Shown: positions 1 through 12,100 of the stretch, piece by piece
Layout: every line of letters begins with the position of its first letter
How positions within the stretch are numbered: the first letter of the stretch is position 1
Assembly (NCBI RefSeq): GCF_000764305.2
Contig: NW_025941583.1
Coordinates: forward strand, 20,365 to 84,364
Direction: 5' to 3'
Length of the DNA: 64,000 nt
DNA from: Hyalella azteca
Taxonomy: Eukaryota; Arthropoda; Malacostraca; Amphipoda; Hyalellidae
Made by a program: the position numbers and the translations under genes
Notes under the pieces: generated by a model
What the model was told of the DNA's origin: nothing
The model's database searches: none
Seen by the model: only the letters and a program-made list of their open reading frames with translations

Positions 1-2367
1 TTGATCACCGTAGGAGACCAACTAGTTCTAACAAGCAGTTATCGTAACACAGGCTTTTCACGCGATCAAAATGAGTCTGCAAAAATTCCAAGTTCTAACC
101 CTAATTTAATTTCATCCTTAACATCAAAAAATTTCCAAATAAAAAATATCTCACCTTCAATCCGTGAAAAATGTTCTAAATCTCCTCCCGCTGAATTAAA
201 ACCTCCGTCTAGCTCTCTTTCTCCCGAAAAAATAATTTCCGAAACGAAAGTGGACCAGGGTTACGTGAGTGGATTTCTGAAGTGTTTATCGACCGTTGAA
301 AGTCTGCTCCGTAAGCACCAGACAAAGGAAATGGCTCCTATTGAAGGCCGATTAATGGATCATCTAACAAAGTGCCTGCAGGAACTGCCTCTCAGAAGAA
401 AACTCATCGATTTCAACTCGCCTCAACAGGTGCAGTCGAGCGAGAGTTCTAATTCGTGTTTTCTTGACTCTTCTTGTTCTCGAAGTGCGGAATTAACTTC
501 GACCGACGATAAAAGCTTTGAGGAGCGATTGTTGTTAAATGATACGCACCGTTCCTCGAATGACTCAGCCTATCACAGTACAATTGACAATAATTCGGGA
601 ATTAATGTTGCTATCAATCAGAAAAACGATGTTCAATTACACTATTCAGAAACGAGAAACGAGAATGGCGATATTGATCCAGATAAAAGTAATATGCAAC
701 TTCATATAAAAAATATGGATGAAATAAGATGTTATAAACATGAAACTGAGTACCGTGATCTTCCCATTTTTTCCTGCCGAGATCGACAGGCAACTGCAAG
801 TGTTCCGTTGAATCCAGAACCGGCCGTTACTAATCCGCAACACGAAAAATTTAGTAGGTCGGTGTCTGTTGATAGCCTCTTCCTTCCTGACATGCATATT
901 GGAGCACCAGTTAGAACATCTAACTCGATGGAAAATAACGAAATTTTAAATTACGAAACGGGATTTCAGGGTCGACAGGTACAAAATAACTGTATACCTA
1001 CTGACTCTACGAATTGTTCTCTGGAAATAAAAGAAACTATCGAAAATCTTTGTTCAGATGCACCTCAATCTTACAAGAAACGGTTACCAAATACTCAATC
1101 AGAGATGCAATCAAACGTTACTTCTTCATTACAGACTCTGAACTCCGGCAGTATTTTAGACGACACTTGCGTAAACGATTTCGGTTCGATAAAGAGTAGG
1201 CAGTTGATGGACTTGGACAGCCCCAGCGGGAGTAGTGTCAAGTGGTCGCGGGATGGAGCGGAAGAAAGGGACACTGATGTCACCGGTCCGAGAACTGCGG
1301 ACAGTGACTCGGAAGTGACATCTCTTTTATCAGCGTCTGGCGTTACGTGCCCTCTAAAAGAACAGGCACCTCAAGCGTCCGCCGATAGTAAATGGAGTGA
1401 AAACGATACCAAGTCCCACGGCGCCGGAAGAAAGCAAATGAAGCGGAAGAGAACGAATGTGGACCACTTCTCGGATGACGATGACCGGCAACCAAAAACT
1501 CGTCGACCTCAAGACTGCGATAAAACATATCCCATTGACCGTGCATCGTCACCATTGAATACAATTCCCTCTGAAAATATCAGATTAAGCGATAATTACC
1601 AGACCTTGCCTGCTGGTGTTGAAGTGAAGCCATTCGAATCTGTGCCTCGTAATTTTCAATTAAGCAATAGTCCACATTTTTCAAATGTTTCAATTGACAC
1701 TCATGTGACTGAAAGTGACAGTATGTGTAAGCAAAAGTTTTATGGCACAAAGTCTGGCGATCACGTTATTTCTCACTCAATACCGGCTCATTTGAACCGT
1801 ATGCTTGCTCTAACAACTAGATCCTCAGCTCAACGTAAAGAATATACAACCTCCAAAACTATCTCAACAGCTCGAACAGCTACACCGTTCGTAAATACCG
1901 TTGAACCTTCAAGATCTTCCGTGATAGCGTTCCCACAGTTATTTTCTTCAACATCTACGAAAACATCGTTATCGAACTCTGCGACCTTAGTAAAACAGAG
2001 AAAACCTTTAGGTGCAATTGAAAACACAATAAACAACCCATCGCCTCTGAACTTGACATCAAGAAACGTACATTTTGATCACAGTTTAGCGGGAGGATCA
2101 GGCTTGAATAAAATTCGAAATTGGGGTTACGATAACTTAGCGATTAAACCTATCCTTATTAGTGGTAATAAATGTGTAGCCGGCAACCCGTCAACATCCT
2201 CTCCATTGTATAGACACGAGCAGCAATCATATGTAAGTCTGCCAAGACGACGCGTTGACGAAGCAGCTATTTTGAACAATCAGATCCAAATAAACGATGA
2301 AAACCGGCAAGGTGGCGGACGAAACAACCAAATTATTGACTCCCCGAACATGTGGCGACCATGGTGA
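1..2367 (+). CDS. HES-A: hairy/E(spl)-type bHLH-Orange repressor, 3' part
   Basis: The frame is open from the first base and ends in M-W-R-P-W followed by TGA at 2365-2367. WRPW at the extreme C-terminus is the Groucho-recruiting motif of hairy/E(spl)/HES repressors. Residues 84-130 read as an Orange domain (starting VDQGYVSGFLKCLSTVESLL, ending CLQELP). No bHLH is present, so it must lie in an upstream exon outside the window. HES-B in this window has an 80-residue linker between bHLH and Orange, which fits the roughly 80 residues seen here before Orange. The long Ser/Thr/Asn-rich tail has a basic cluster (GRKQMKRKR, near residue 480), a possible nuclear signal. It also has PLNLT at 682-686, resembling a CtBP-binding motif. 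The visible part, 788 residues, is much longer than E(spl) proteins (about 200), so it is closer to the hairy/deadpan size class or an expanded relative. The true start is unknown. Confidence 0.9.
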   Translation: MITVGDQLVLTSSYRNTGFSRDQNESAKIPSSNPNLISSLTSKNFQIKNISPSIREKCSKSPPAELKPPSSSLSPEKIISETKVDQGYVSGFLKCLSTVESLLRKHQTKEMAPIEGRLMDHLTKCLQELPLRRKLIDFNSPQQVQSSESSNSCFLDSSCSRSAELTSTDDKSFEERLLLNDTHRSSNDSAYHSTIDNNSGINVAINQKNDVQLHYSETRNENGDIDPDKSNMQLHIKNMDEIRCYKHETEYRDLPIFSCRDRQATASVPLNPEPAVTNPQHEKFSRSVSVDSLFLPDMHIGAPVRTSNSMENNEILNYETGFQGRQVQNNCIPTDSTNCSLEIKETIENLCSDAPQSYKKRLPNTQSEMQSNVTSSLQTLNSGSILDDTCVNDFGSIKSRQLMDLDSPSGSSVKWSRDGAEERDTDVTGPRTADSDSEVTSLLSASGVTCPLKEQAPQASADSKWSENDTKSHGAGRKQMKRKRTNVDHFSDDDDRQPKTRRPQDCDKTYPIDRASSPLNTIPSENIRLSDNYQTLPAGVEVKPFESVPRNFQLSNSPHFSNVSIDTHVTESDSMCKQKFYGTKSGDHVISHSIPAHLNRMLALTTRSSAQRKEYTTSKTISTARTATPFVNTVEPSRSSVIAFPQLFSSTSTKTSLSNSATLVKQRKPLGAIENTINNPSPLNLTSRNVHFDHSLAGGSGLNKIRNWGYDNLAIKPILISGNKCVAGNPSTSSPLYRHEQQSYVSLPRRRVDEAAILNNQIQINDENRQGGGRNNQIIDSPNMWRPW

Positions 2368-2648
2368 AACTGCAAGCAAACTGAACAAACAATATTTGTA
2401 ACAAAAAAACTGAAGTATCTCAGGCAAAATAACAATTTTTTGTGACACGATACCAATTTTGTGTTTATATAATCAATGTAAAACCAAATATCATTGTGTT
2501 TATCAAAAAAAATTAATTTTCGATAAAATATAAATGAAAATTTTTCGTACAATATGCCTGTCTCATGTTTATGCCATGAATAATTTGAAACAAATTTCTG
2601 AAAAATTTAGAGAATTAATTGCTTGAAGGTCTCAGAGTAAAAGTTATG

Positions 2649-2654
2649 AATAAA
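2649..2654 (+). promoter_or_regulatory. AATAAA polyadenylation signal of HES-A
   Basis: A canonical AATAAA lies about 280 nt after the HES-A stop codon, in AT-rich sequence without splice signals. It is the first exact match downstream and implies a 3'UTR of roughly 300 nt. The assignment is by position only. Confidence 0.5.
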
Positions 2655-4069
2655 ACTTGACGAATTTTATTATCGGTAAAATGTTTTGAATTTTATTTTA
2701 GCACTATTTTTGAATTATGAAATTATAAAACTTCTCGATGCCTATCATGTCATGCTGTTGTCTTCCGTGCACCTCTATTCTATTTATATGTTATATTATG
2801 TAATCAAGGTGAGTAAAAAACGATTTTTTATTTCCAATAAGGAATTCATATTGTACACTTATCCAATAATTTGTCTGTCTTTAAACTTAATTCTTAAACT
2901 TGTTTCAAGTTTAAACAAAAATAATACAAATATTACTCCCGCTATTTACTCGTTCGTTAAATACGTTGACAATCTTATTCCGTGGTGGCGAAATCGCCTT
3001 TGTGTGCGGCTATATCTAATCTTGTTTCCCTGTCTTCGCTAGTGACTGTTCTTTGAATTACTTCCTATTGTTACTTTTCTGTAAATTTTGATAGATGAAA
3101 GCAGATAATTTTGTAATTTATTGAACAATAACCTAAATATACTCGTGCCATACAAATTTTGTGTTTAAATCACATAAATCATCCGATTTTTCCAGTTTGC
3201 GCAGCTTTACCTTCACTGTAAGGATCGTAATGCTTCATTAATCCCTCGGGAATAGTTTATTTTCTAAAATTGATTTACGAGAAGTAAACACGATGAAAGG
3301 ATAAGCTACTTCGGCTATCAGTATTCCCATTTCCATTGCGAATGCTAGAAAGCCGACTAGAATTCATACTTTTGGTTTGATTTAGTTAGAGAACGCAATA
3401 AAAGTAGTTTTTCTTGCATATTAACGTAACTGATTTATTCTTAGGGATTTATTCTCAACTCTCGTCTTAGAGTTCGTTTCCCAATGAATAGTTACTTAAA
3501 AACCATTGAATACGCTGAAATATTTTTGTATGATATTTGTAATTCACGTATTCAATTTTGTGCTTCTATGGTCATATAATTGGAAACGATTAGTATAACT
3601 GAAATATTATTAGGACGATACTCTTTAATCACGTCTTTATACCTCGATGGTGTCTGTTGATAATTGATATAATAAAATTAATCGGAAAAGATTAATTTCA
3701 CCGAAATATTTTTTTTTTAATTCATAAACCACGTCCTAGAGTTCGTATCTCTCGTAATTATGGCTCCACATTATCCACCATTATCTAATTCACTATATAC
3801 GCTCCAAAATTCCCACCAAACTTCATTTGTCATATCACTAATTTTCCCCTAATTTGCCTCATATATTTTTCGAGCGCCATTGACCGCGCTTGGGAAATGC
3901 AGGCATTCAAGCGAAATTTGATCTGCACTTCGCGGCCTCAAGTGATGAATTGCTGATGTTGAAGAAATTACTCAAATTTCAGCAGCGTGTTGACACGTTC
4001 AGTAGACATCGTAATTTGAGACCTAGACGGTGCGGTGACAGTTAAGTACAACTCCACTTACACCCCCTG
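2655..4069. other. AT-rich intergenic DNA
   Basis: I see no open frame with recognisable protein features or splice-site pattern here. The short frame at 2686-3042 is hydrophobic, AT-rich and has no recognisable domain, so I do not call it a gene. Confidence 0.5.
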
Positions 4070-4636
4070 CACCTGCAGTGCTTAGTGTACCGCGGATGAT
4101 TGGTACGTACCTATAAATCTAAAGTAAAAACAGAAAAAGATTTTACATATATAAAATTGGAAAAGCCTTAAAGTAAATTTTCGGAAAATCTTCGTTTGTA
4201 TTACAAATTGCGTGCATTACGTTAACTCCTAATTTTAAATTAATGCACCAGCTGTAATTGTGGTGATACTTGACACATACCATGCACCTGCAAAACTAAT
4301 AGAAGGCCTAATAATTTTTCTACAAACTTCACCTTAAATTCATGGATGAAGGTTGTAATTCTTGGTTCTATTTATCGTGACAGTGAATGTCTGGGGCCGT
4401 TCTATCACAACTCGCTTAGTACACGTAGCGGCTGATTTCTCGTCTATGATTGATCGGTTTAGCATAAAAAGTCGTCAGTGGTTGGCTGACGGATTTGGAA
4501 ACTCATAACTATTTTTAAAAATACTGCTACTGGATCCTTAAAAATTAGAGTACTTTTGCAAATAATATGCCGATTCTCAGAGCGGTAAACTGAAATTTCG
4601 TACAGCAATCGATGTGTGAACGAGTCACCCACCTGC
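4070..4636. promoter_or_regulatory. Three identical CACCTGC (GCAGGTG) proneural-type E-boxes
   Basis: CACCTGC occurs at 4070-4076, 4285-4291 and 4630-4636. Its complement GCAGGTG fits the RCAGSTG consensus bound by Achaete/Scute-type proneural proteins with Daughterless in Drosophila. E(spl)-class genes are classical targets of such sites combined with Su(H) sites, and a Su(H) cluster lies 0.6 kb downstream. The site match is direct; regulatory function is inferred. Confidence 0.4.
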
Positions 4637-5259
4637 GTATGGGGAGAGCTGTTCACATCAGACAAGTTCCTATCGTGACTGCGTGGGAAGCACAAGTGCA
4701 ACCGCTGTCAATCCAAACTTGAAATGCATTTTTTTCAAAAATTTCTTCCAGATCCTTTACTCGGTGAGATAGTTAACGTTGAAGTGATAAAATGTACAAG
4801 CTTGTAATATGAAGCAGAAAATGTCATAACCTGCGACACTTAAATTATATAAGCTCTCTAGTTATTGAAAAAGCAAGTCACATGACACTGGGTAAAAATT
4901 AATTCAAGTGCAATAAAATGTAGTAAAGATATTGTTGTTGAATTTTTTCACCCAATATACAAGATATTGTATGATAGGTTATATATAGTAACAAAATTTG
5001 TCCTCATTTGCCTCACTGTCCTTTAAATCAAGACTTTGCAATAAAATAATTTCTTAATCATTTAATCATTTATCTATATAAGCGCTCGGGGAAAAAACAG
5101 ACCGCGCATTCTTCTCATCAGCGCCGTTTACAAAATGCATTACCCGTTAAATTCCAAGCGTTCCTGGTCGTGAAGTTCCAGCGTCGAGGTGACGGCCGTC
5201 GTATCCTTCATTAACGTCAATTAGTCGTCGGCCACGTCACTCGATATCAACGATAGCTT

Positions 5260-5363
5260 TTCCCACGTCGCTTGAAGGCGCCGCCTTCTGGGACTGTGGG
5301 CGTGAGAAAATTCCCATGAATTCTCCCACACTCTTTAATTTAAGATGGCGATCCTTTCTCACA
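5260..5363. promoter_or_regulatory. Cluster of three consensus Su(H)/CSL sites (putative Notch enhancer)
   Basis: Within about 100 bp there are TTCCCACG at 5260-5267 (CGTGGGAA on the minus strand), CGTGAGAA at 5301-5308 on the plus strand, and TTCTCACA at 5356-5363 (TGTGAGAA on the minus strand). All three fit YGTGRGAA, the Su(H)/CSL consensus. The surrounding 5.08-5.38 kb is richer in GC than its flanks. It lies between two convergent HES genes, the family most directly activated by Notch through Su(H). The spacing is not the classical head-to-head paired site. There is also an imperfect dyad between TGTGGG at 5295-5300 with GAGAA just after it, and TTCTCCCACA at 5321-5330. Confidence 0.45.
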
Positions 5364-6410
5364 GGCTTACATCATAAAGTATTTTATATCGTCAACGTGA
5401 TCTGATCATCTTGCGCGAAGGTCTTGTAACTTTTTATATTTTAGCAAATTTCTTCAACTTAGATTTATGTTAATTCATTTATGCATAAAATTTTGAAGCA
5501 ATGGGTCATTTCATCGAAATTTTGATCGCCCTTATAAAATTGCTTGTGCATGACTAAAAAAAGTAATTTTTATAGATTAATTTTTTGTTTGACAAAACTT
5601 GAATTTCAGTTACAACAAATTCTTCTGTTTTTATTTCTATTTTTTACAGAAAATTTCTGTTGAACACAACCCAGCTCTCCCAAAGAAAAATATTCGGTGC
5701 TAACATTTGTGAGAAGATCTGCATGAACTGTGGTGTTTTTCAAATGTAGCTCACTTCTTTTAGTACAATTGAGCTACAAATGCACGCAATTTACACTTGG
5801 GCATTGGAATGTTTTAGCAATTCCCTGTAACCAATCGCCAGCAAAAACTGTGTTCACCGGAACGGAGTGTGCGGTGGCAAGAACAAAATTTGAATGGAGT
5901 CTTTTTCCATGCTAAAGTGCCTCTGCGTATGAATATACTCCTAATACACTAAGAGAAATTCCTTAACCTTTCTGCTAATGATTACAATAAATCTGGCTTT
6001 TCGTTTCAACTCTTGAAAGGAAGCTATTATCATCTTAAAATTCTGAAAATAATTTTCACATTTTTCAAGGCGCTTCGGGACGCTTTGGTATTAAAACAGC
6101 CCAGCTTAAATATCAATACTTCGAATTCGCTTGAATTTATTTTATCATAATTTTGAAATTTCTATTGGCTTCTTTTAAAATGCCGCTACGACGGCAAATT
6201 GCCCAAATCTAACAATCCCCGCTCGCCTGAAGCTGCAATATTGTTGAAAATTTTATAATAAACGATTAATTAAATTTAAAAATATTAGTGAAAATTATTT
6301 TAGAATGTCTGGTTGCTCATCTGATCGAGGTCGGCCATTGTTATTATAATAAGTTTTTCTTGTGCTAATTCAATATCCCGACTCGTCTGGATATCAAATT
6401 TTATATTTTC

Positions 6411-6497
6411 ACAAACATAGGCACACCTTTCACCAAGGGTGTGCACCAAACATATAGGCACAAACATAGGCACACCTTTCATAAACATAGGCACACC
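6411..6497. repeat. Short minisatellite based on AAACATAGGCACACC
   Basis: AAACATAGGCACACC recurs at least three times, interspersed with CTTTCA and CAAACATATAGG variants. No gene is associated with it. Confidence 0.7.
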
Positions 6498-7257
6498 AAA
6501 GGATAAGACTCAAAAAATTTAACTAATATCACAGCGCAAATGTTTCCTATTTTTAATTTCACTTTGAATGAAATCATGAGACAGCTCTGGTATTCTCATT
6601 ATCCATCCTAAGCAACATTTAGTTCATCTGTCAATTTACTTTACTTGAATTGTCCCAGCCTTTTAAATCAAAATAATATCTAAGGTTTCTTGAAACAAAT
6701 TGTAAATTCTCATTCAGTGTGTTTTCTCCATGTATCAAAAAAATTCCTAAATTTCTTTTCCCCAATAGTTGAAATACTTTAGGAGAATTCTTACTTCACC
6801 AAGAACTACAAAATCGGAGACATCCATTCAATGCGACAAAGCTGAGAGAAGCAAGAGAATTTTATTTTTTATCCGCCCTCTACAGACCACGCCGATCAAG
6901 TTGGAAGAATGTTCCCATCGGAGACAAAGTGAAGTGGTCTCGAAATACACGCAGCTGATCTCTTCACAAATACAAACTAGTCACTCAACACAAGCTCATC
7001 TCTTCACACTCTGGCTATAAAAATTGTGGCTCTCCCATGACCAATTAGTGGTACAATCGGCACTCGGATCGTGGCCGCTTCATTAGTCTAAAAATGTGGA
7101 TTCAGACGAAAAGATAAACTTCTGTTACGAATGTTTGTTGAACGCGATGAGAAAACAGTTCTAAAATAAGCAAAGTGGGATCTAAAAAAATATAACTCAG
7201 TACTCACTGCAGTGAGTGACAAAGAGCGCATTTTCTCGTCGATGAAAACGTGAAGTC

Positions 7258-7308
7258 ACGGACGGACAGACAGACGGCAGACGGACAGACAGACAGACAG
7301 ACGTTCGG
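7258..7308. repeat. ACAG/ACGG tetranucleotide microsatellite
   Basis: An imperfect run of GACGGACAGACAGACGG followed by ACAG repeats lies in non-coding DNA. Confidence 0.8.
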
Positions 7309-8023
7309 ACATGGCGAGCACAATAGTGCATTTTTTCCATAAATTAAAAAATGCTCTAAAAAGCAAGCCACCATGTGATTGTCCAATAATTTTTTTCATT
7401 TTGAGTCCGATATCCAAGTTATTTTAGTAATTGATAGAAGCTTCTTATTTTATAAATCTCTGTGGAATCCGTTCTAAGATTCTGTCACATTGTATGAAGT
7501 ACGTTAATGGCAAAAAAATTAATTATACCCTCATTTTGTACCTCGATTGCATCAAGCTAACTTAATCTCACTCCAACATACATAATCACCTTTTGATTTT
7601 CGAAGAATTTTCATATATACAATCTATCTAAAGTCTTGCACAAATCATGACACATTTGGTCATGATCGAACCCGGTGGAAGTCTAGTAGCTACTTCAAAC
7701 TATCGTCAGTCATGAAAAGATCCGGTCAAATGAAACGATATTAGATCTTCTGTAAACAAGGCACGAAAAGGAAAAGAATCGGCGACAGGCCACATCAGGC
7801 CTACACTTCAGCGCCGAGATCAATATGTTATGTTATGTTATCTTATGTTACGATGTTTTGATATCATTGGATGATCTGGCTACTTTCACCGAGCAATGAT
7901 TTACAAGACATGGATCAGAAGACGTATCGCTAGTCGGTAGTGCTCGACTACTCTGGAGCGGAGACGACACTAATCCTGCCAGGTCTAATGAGAGTGATTA
8001 TCCTGACTACCTGGTGACCATTA

Positions 8024-8058
8024 ACACTGTACACTGTACACTATACAGTGTACAGTGT
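8024..8058. repeat. Perfect 15-bp inverted repeat with 5-nt loop
   Basis: ACACTGTACACTGTA at 8024-8038 is followed by CACTA and then its exact reverse complement at 8044-8058. The arms are themselves internally repetitive (ACTGTAC). It could extrude as a cruciform. No flanking transposon is visible. Confidence 0.85.
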
Positions 8059-8810
8059 ACAATCCTTGATATGTTGTACTGTACCTGGCACGCAGTGCAT
8101 CTAAGGTCGTACTTATCGAATTATACGTTTTTTAATCATAAATAGATGAGTATTGTTAATTATTGTAAATATAAAGATGAATAAATAAAAATATTTGTTT
8201 GAAATCCTTAAAATAGAAATTTAATTTTTGCATTGCTTCTTATGCTGTTAATGGGCTGAATAACTCTTTGTACACGTATATTTTGAGATGAAATAATGCA
8301 ATTCAGTATTAGTTTTTGAAGTTTGTTAACAAATAAATTCAAGTAGCAATACACGAACTGATAACGACAACTTCTTTAAATAACTTTCGTGACCAACAGA
8401 GAGCGGAATATTTTCCGTTTTCAGAACGACTTGGTAAAATTATTTCTTATGTCGCACCGAGGTACTTAATTTAGCTCCGATAGATACAACGATAAATTTA
8501 TAACGAGAAACTTGTGAAAGTTGAATAACGCTAAATACCACTTATTTCAAATGCAAGTCTTTTTTCGAAAGTCGCAACACTACCCCGGCTGTCGGACGGA
8601 TCGGACTGAACAAAGTAGCACTAATCCGGCAACAGTAAAAATAGGTCTTAACTGAACTTGCTGTGGCCACACACAAAGTAAACAATCCCGTATTGCCTTC
8701 AACAATGAGTCCAGGGACAAAAGTTAATTTAGTGAAACCAAAGAGAAGCATTAGCGGCCCGTACACAATCAGTGCTCCGGGCACTCAGTCCTATACTTGA
8801 ACGTGAGCAC

Positions 8811-9195
8811 GTCTCAGCAATAATGAGTCTGGTACTACCATAGAAATAATGTACCAGACCCATAGGAATAATGAGTCTCGTACTACATAGGAATAATGAG
8901 TTTGGTACTACATAGGAATAATGAACTAGACTCATAGGAATAATATGAGTCTGGTACTACCATAGGAATAATGTACCAAACTCAGAGGAATAATCAGTCT
9001 GGTACTACCATAGGAATAATGTACCAGACTCATAGGAATAATGAGTCTGGTACTACCATAGGAATAATGTACCAGACTCATAGGAATAATGAGTCTGGTA
9101 CTACCNACCATAGGAATAATATGTCTGGTACCACAATAGGAATAATATGTCTGGTACTACCATAGGAATAATGAGTAAGGTACTACCATAGGAAC
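8811..9195. repeat. Palindromic minisatellite (GTACCAGACTCAT / ATGAGTCTGGTAC) with assembly gap
   Basis: The unit alternates AATGTACCAGACTCATAGG and AATGAGTCTGGTACTACC, with a full period of about 48 bp. The two halves are reverse complements of each other, so the array can pair with itself. A single N at 9106 interrupts it and suggests that the true array length is not represented. Confidence 0.85.
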
Positions 9196-12100
9196 TGCTC
9201 CTCGAACTTTCATGGGATGTAATGCTGAACTGACCGTGGTCCTTCAAGCGAAAAAACCATCTTGCATTCTTCACTTCCTTGTTTAAATCGACTTTTTCGA
9301 CGTTTCAATCATACACTTTTCTCAATCGTTTCACATGATCGTATGCTTTCTTGAAACAATTCAGTTGCATCAATATAGCTTACTCTGAATAAGGCAATGG
9401 ATTACTTACAATTCATTCCCAATTCAATAACAGTAGGTATCTTATGTCAAGCAAACGATCCATTAAGGAATATGGTTTTTCCGATGTGTTTTAGAATACA
9501 AAATATGTAAATATGCATTGATTGGCAAGTTCTAGATATTTAATTTCTCGTATAATTTGAAGAAGCGATGGAGCACCGTACCCCTTCGTTATGCAGGTTG
9601 CCATGAACGAAATTCGCATGAAACATTTGACGTTTAAAAAACATTTTTTCAATAATATTCTAACTTCTGGACATCGAATCCCCAAATAAGTTCATAGTCG
9701 AATCGCCGAGCATCAAATAATATGCACTTTTTTGCAAAAAAAATAAATGACGCGTCCAATAATATTCGAATTTCATTATACAAAATATTCAGTTCTGCAT
9801 GAGTTTGTAACTGAGCGAATTATTGGTAACGATGCAATTTGGTTATGTAGATGCATTGCATTTGCTGGAAGAAAAAATAACCATTTAAAATTAAATAGAA
9901 AAATGGACTGTAAACCTTAAACTTGGTGAAAACACCCACAGTAGTTAGTGTTCATCGGTACTCGAAAGTGTTCCCGAATTTATCGGGACATGTAATCCAA
10001 TTAAAGGAAAACGTTCCTGATTTTCTCACCCATGAGACAACTTAATTGGAAAACTGAACTCACTGGGAAACTCAACACTTTATTCAGAATATCTATTTTA
10101 GGATTTTAGTTAACAGACTATCGTTTCAAATTTTCCATGGTCATTGCTATCTGGCTGACCTCTTAACCTGCTAACCCATTTTTAGAATTTTTATGATAGG
10201 GAAAATCTATTACATACAATCACGGCACAAGATCAAAATAACATCTGCTATTCTAAGAAGAATCTCCGAACTATCGGTGCCCGGAATAAAATACTTGAGA
10301 CTTTCACGTTCACATTGCACAGAGATATCACGCTTTCGATAGTTACTATAATCAATAATTAAAACACGACAAACATTAATAACAAATACAACTAATAAAC
10401 TTTCTGGCCACTCGGATTCATCACACAATATTTTTGGCATGATAATTTGAGAGAGAATGTAGTATGAGCTTTTGAGATTGGAAACGAGGAAAAGTTCGCA
10501 AACCTGTCGTGAACTCATCGTCGTCATGGCGACGGTTTCAGAAACTTTGCTTCCGGGAATACATAAAAAAGTTACCCTATGTCGATGAGGCTTATAGCGC
10601 CGGTCCTCCTCCGCCTCCTTGAACTGTGACTGAGCTGGACCAAGTTCCAGGAATTGCTTCGAGCAGTTCCAGTATTTTATGAAGACGCTTTTGCTTCAGT
10701 GTTCTGGGCGATAAATTTTGTATAGTGAATAAAGAGCATCGCAAGATCGTCTGATAAAAATATCGATCTGATTATATTTTTTGCGCATTTTGAATCTTGT
10801 TTTTAAAAATCGTTGATGCAAGAAAATTATACGGTTTTAATGCTATTATTCGCTTCAGATTCCACGAAGAGAAAATATATATTAATACCTGCTGAGATTT
10901 ATATCGTTTATAAGTAAATTTTATTAATCGTTCAAATTTTACTTAATTTTTCTTATTGGACAATTAGGATCTTCGTTACTTTAAATTGCAATTAATTGAA
11001 TTACAAATCCCGAATGGAGCGTACTATTTCAATTCCGGGACCCTTGGCTATTATGATAACTGCAGGAAATCTCTCAAACTTTTCATGCGACATTGGAATC
11101 GTTTTTCTATAATTTATTCGTGTATTTAAATTCAAATTCACACCTAAACTTGGTTCCTATTCCAAACTGTAGAGAAGCAAGACTATGAAGACTTAGCTTC
11201 GCTTTTATATTCCTGATCGATCGGAACTGCGACCGGAAACGAATTTATGGTCTTTAGTTGTGACTTCCCTGTAGTGCGCGCTTCTTTGTCCCACAAAAGA
11301 GCATTAAAACATCCCAAAAAATCCCAAAGCAGGATCGAGTTTTAGCTCGGTTAGTGTGGTGCCAGTGTTAGTCAAAAGACTGCAATAAATAGTTCCTCGT
11401 CAGACGTCAATAGAAGTCTGGAGCAACTTGAGCATTCTCTCTTTGTAGTTCTTCACGCTCTATCTATTTTGACGCTTGCTAAGCTATTCCAGATAAATAA
11501 AATTCTAGAGGAGATCTAGAATAGTGGATGTCCGCAAGGCTCTGTTCTCGGTCGTGAATGGTCACTGGTAGAATGGATATTGGTTTTCTCGGACCTTGCG
11601 CCAAAAAGCTTCTTTATAGAATCTTAACAAATACAAATTAGTCTAACAAAGCTTTTCACAGTTCGGCAGAAAATTTAAGACCTTTTTCGATACTCAAATA
11701 ATAAAATTCACTAAAGTGACTGAAATTACGTCCTCGAATTTTAACTAGAAAAAGTATTTTCGAAATTTTTTGACGGTTGGTTCCGTTTTGTTTAATGGAA
11801 GTTTATTGTCAGTTCTTTCCTACTCATGATTACGCAAAAGGTCCTGACGTTAGCATCATTTTTCATCATAATATCTCATGCATAGGCGCTGAACAACGTT
11901 TTTTACTGTTAGTGAAGTAGAAGAGGTGTAAAAAGATCATTAATAGCTTGTTAGCAAGTGAAACAAATGTTCAGAAAATTCCTATATTCTTCATTTTTTT
12001 ACTGTAATATAAGTCTACGAATGGATCCAATTGTCATATAAAAAACGACAGCCCCACCCGTCCATCGATCGTCTTTCCATACAAATCGTCTGGAAAGAAA

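Noticed and set aside
2686..3042. 118-codon hydrophobic open frame downstream of HES-A
   Set aside because: It overlaps AT-rich sequence just past the poly(A) signal, has biased composition and no recognisable family or splice support.
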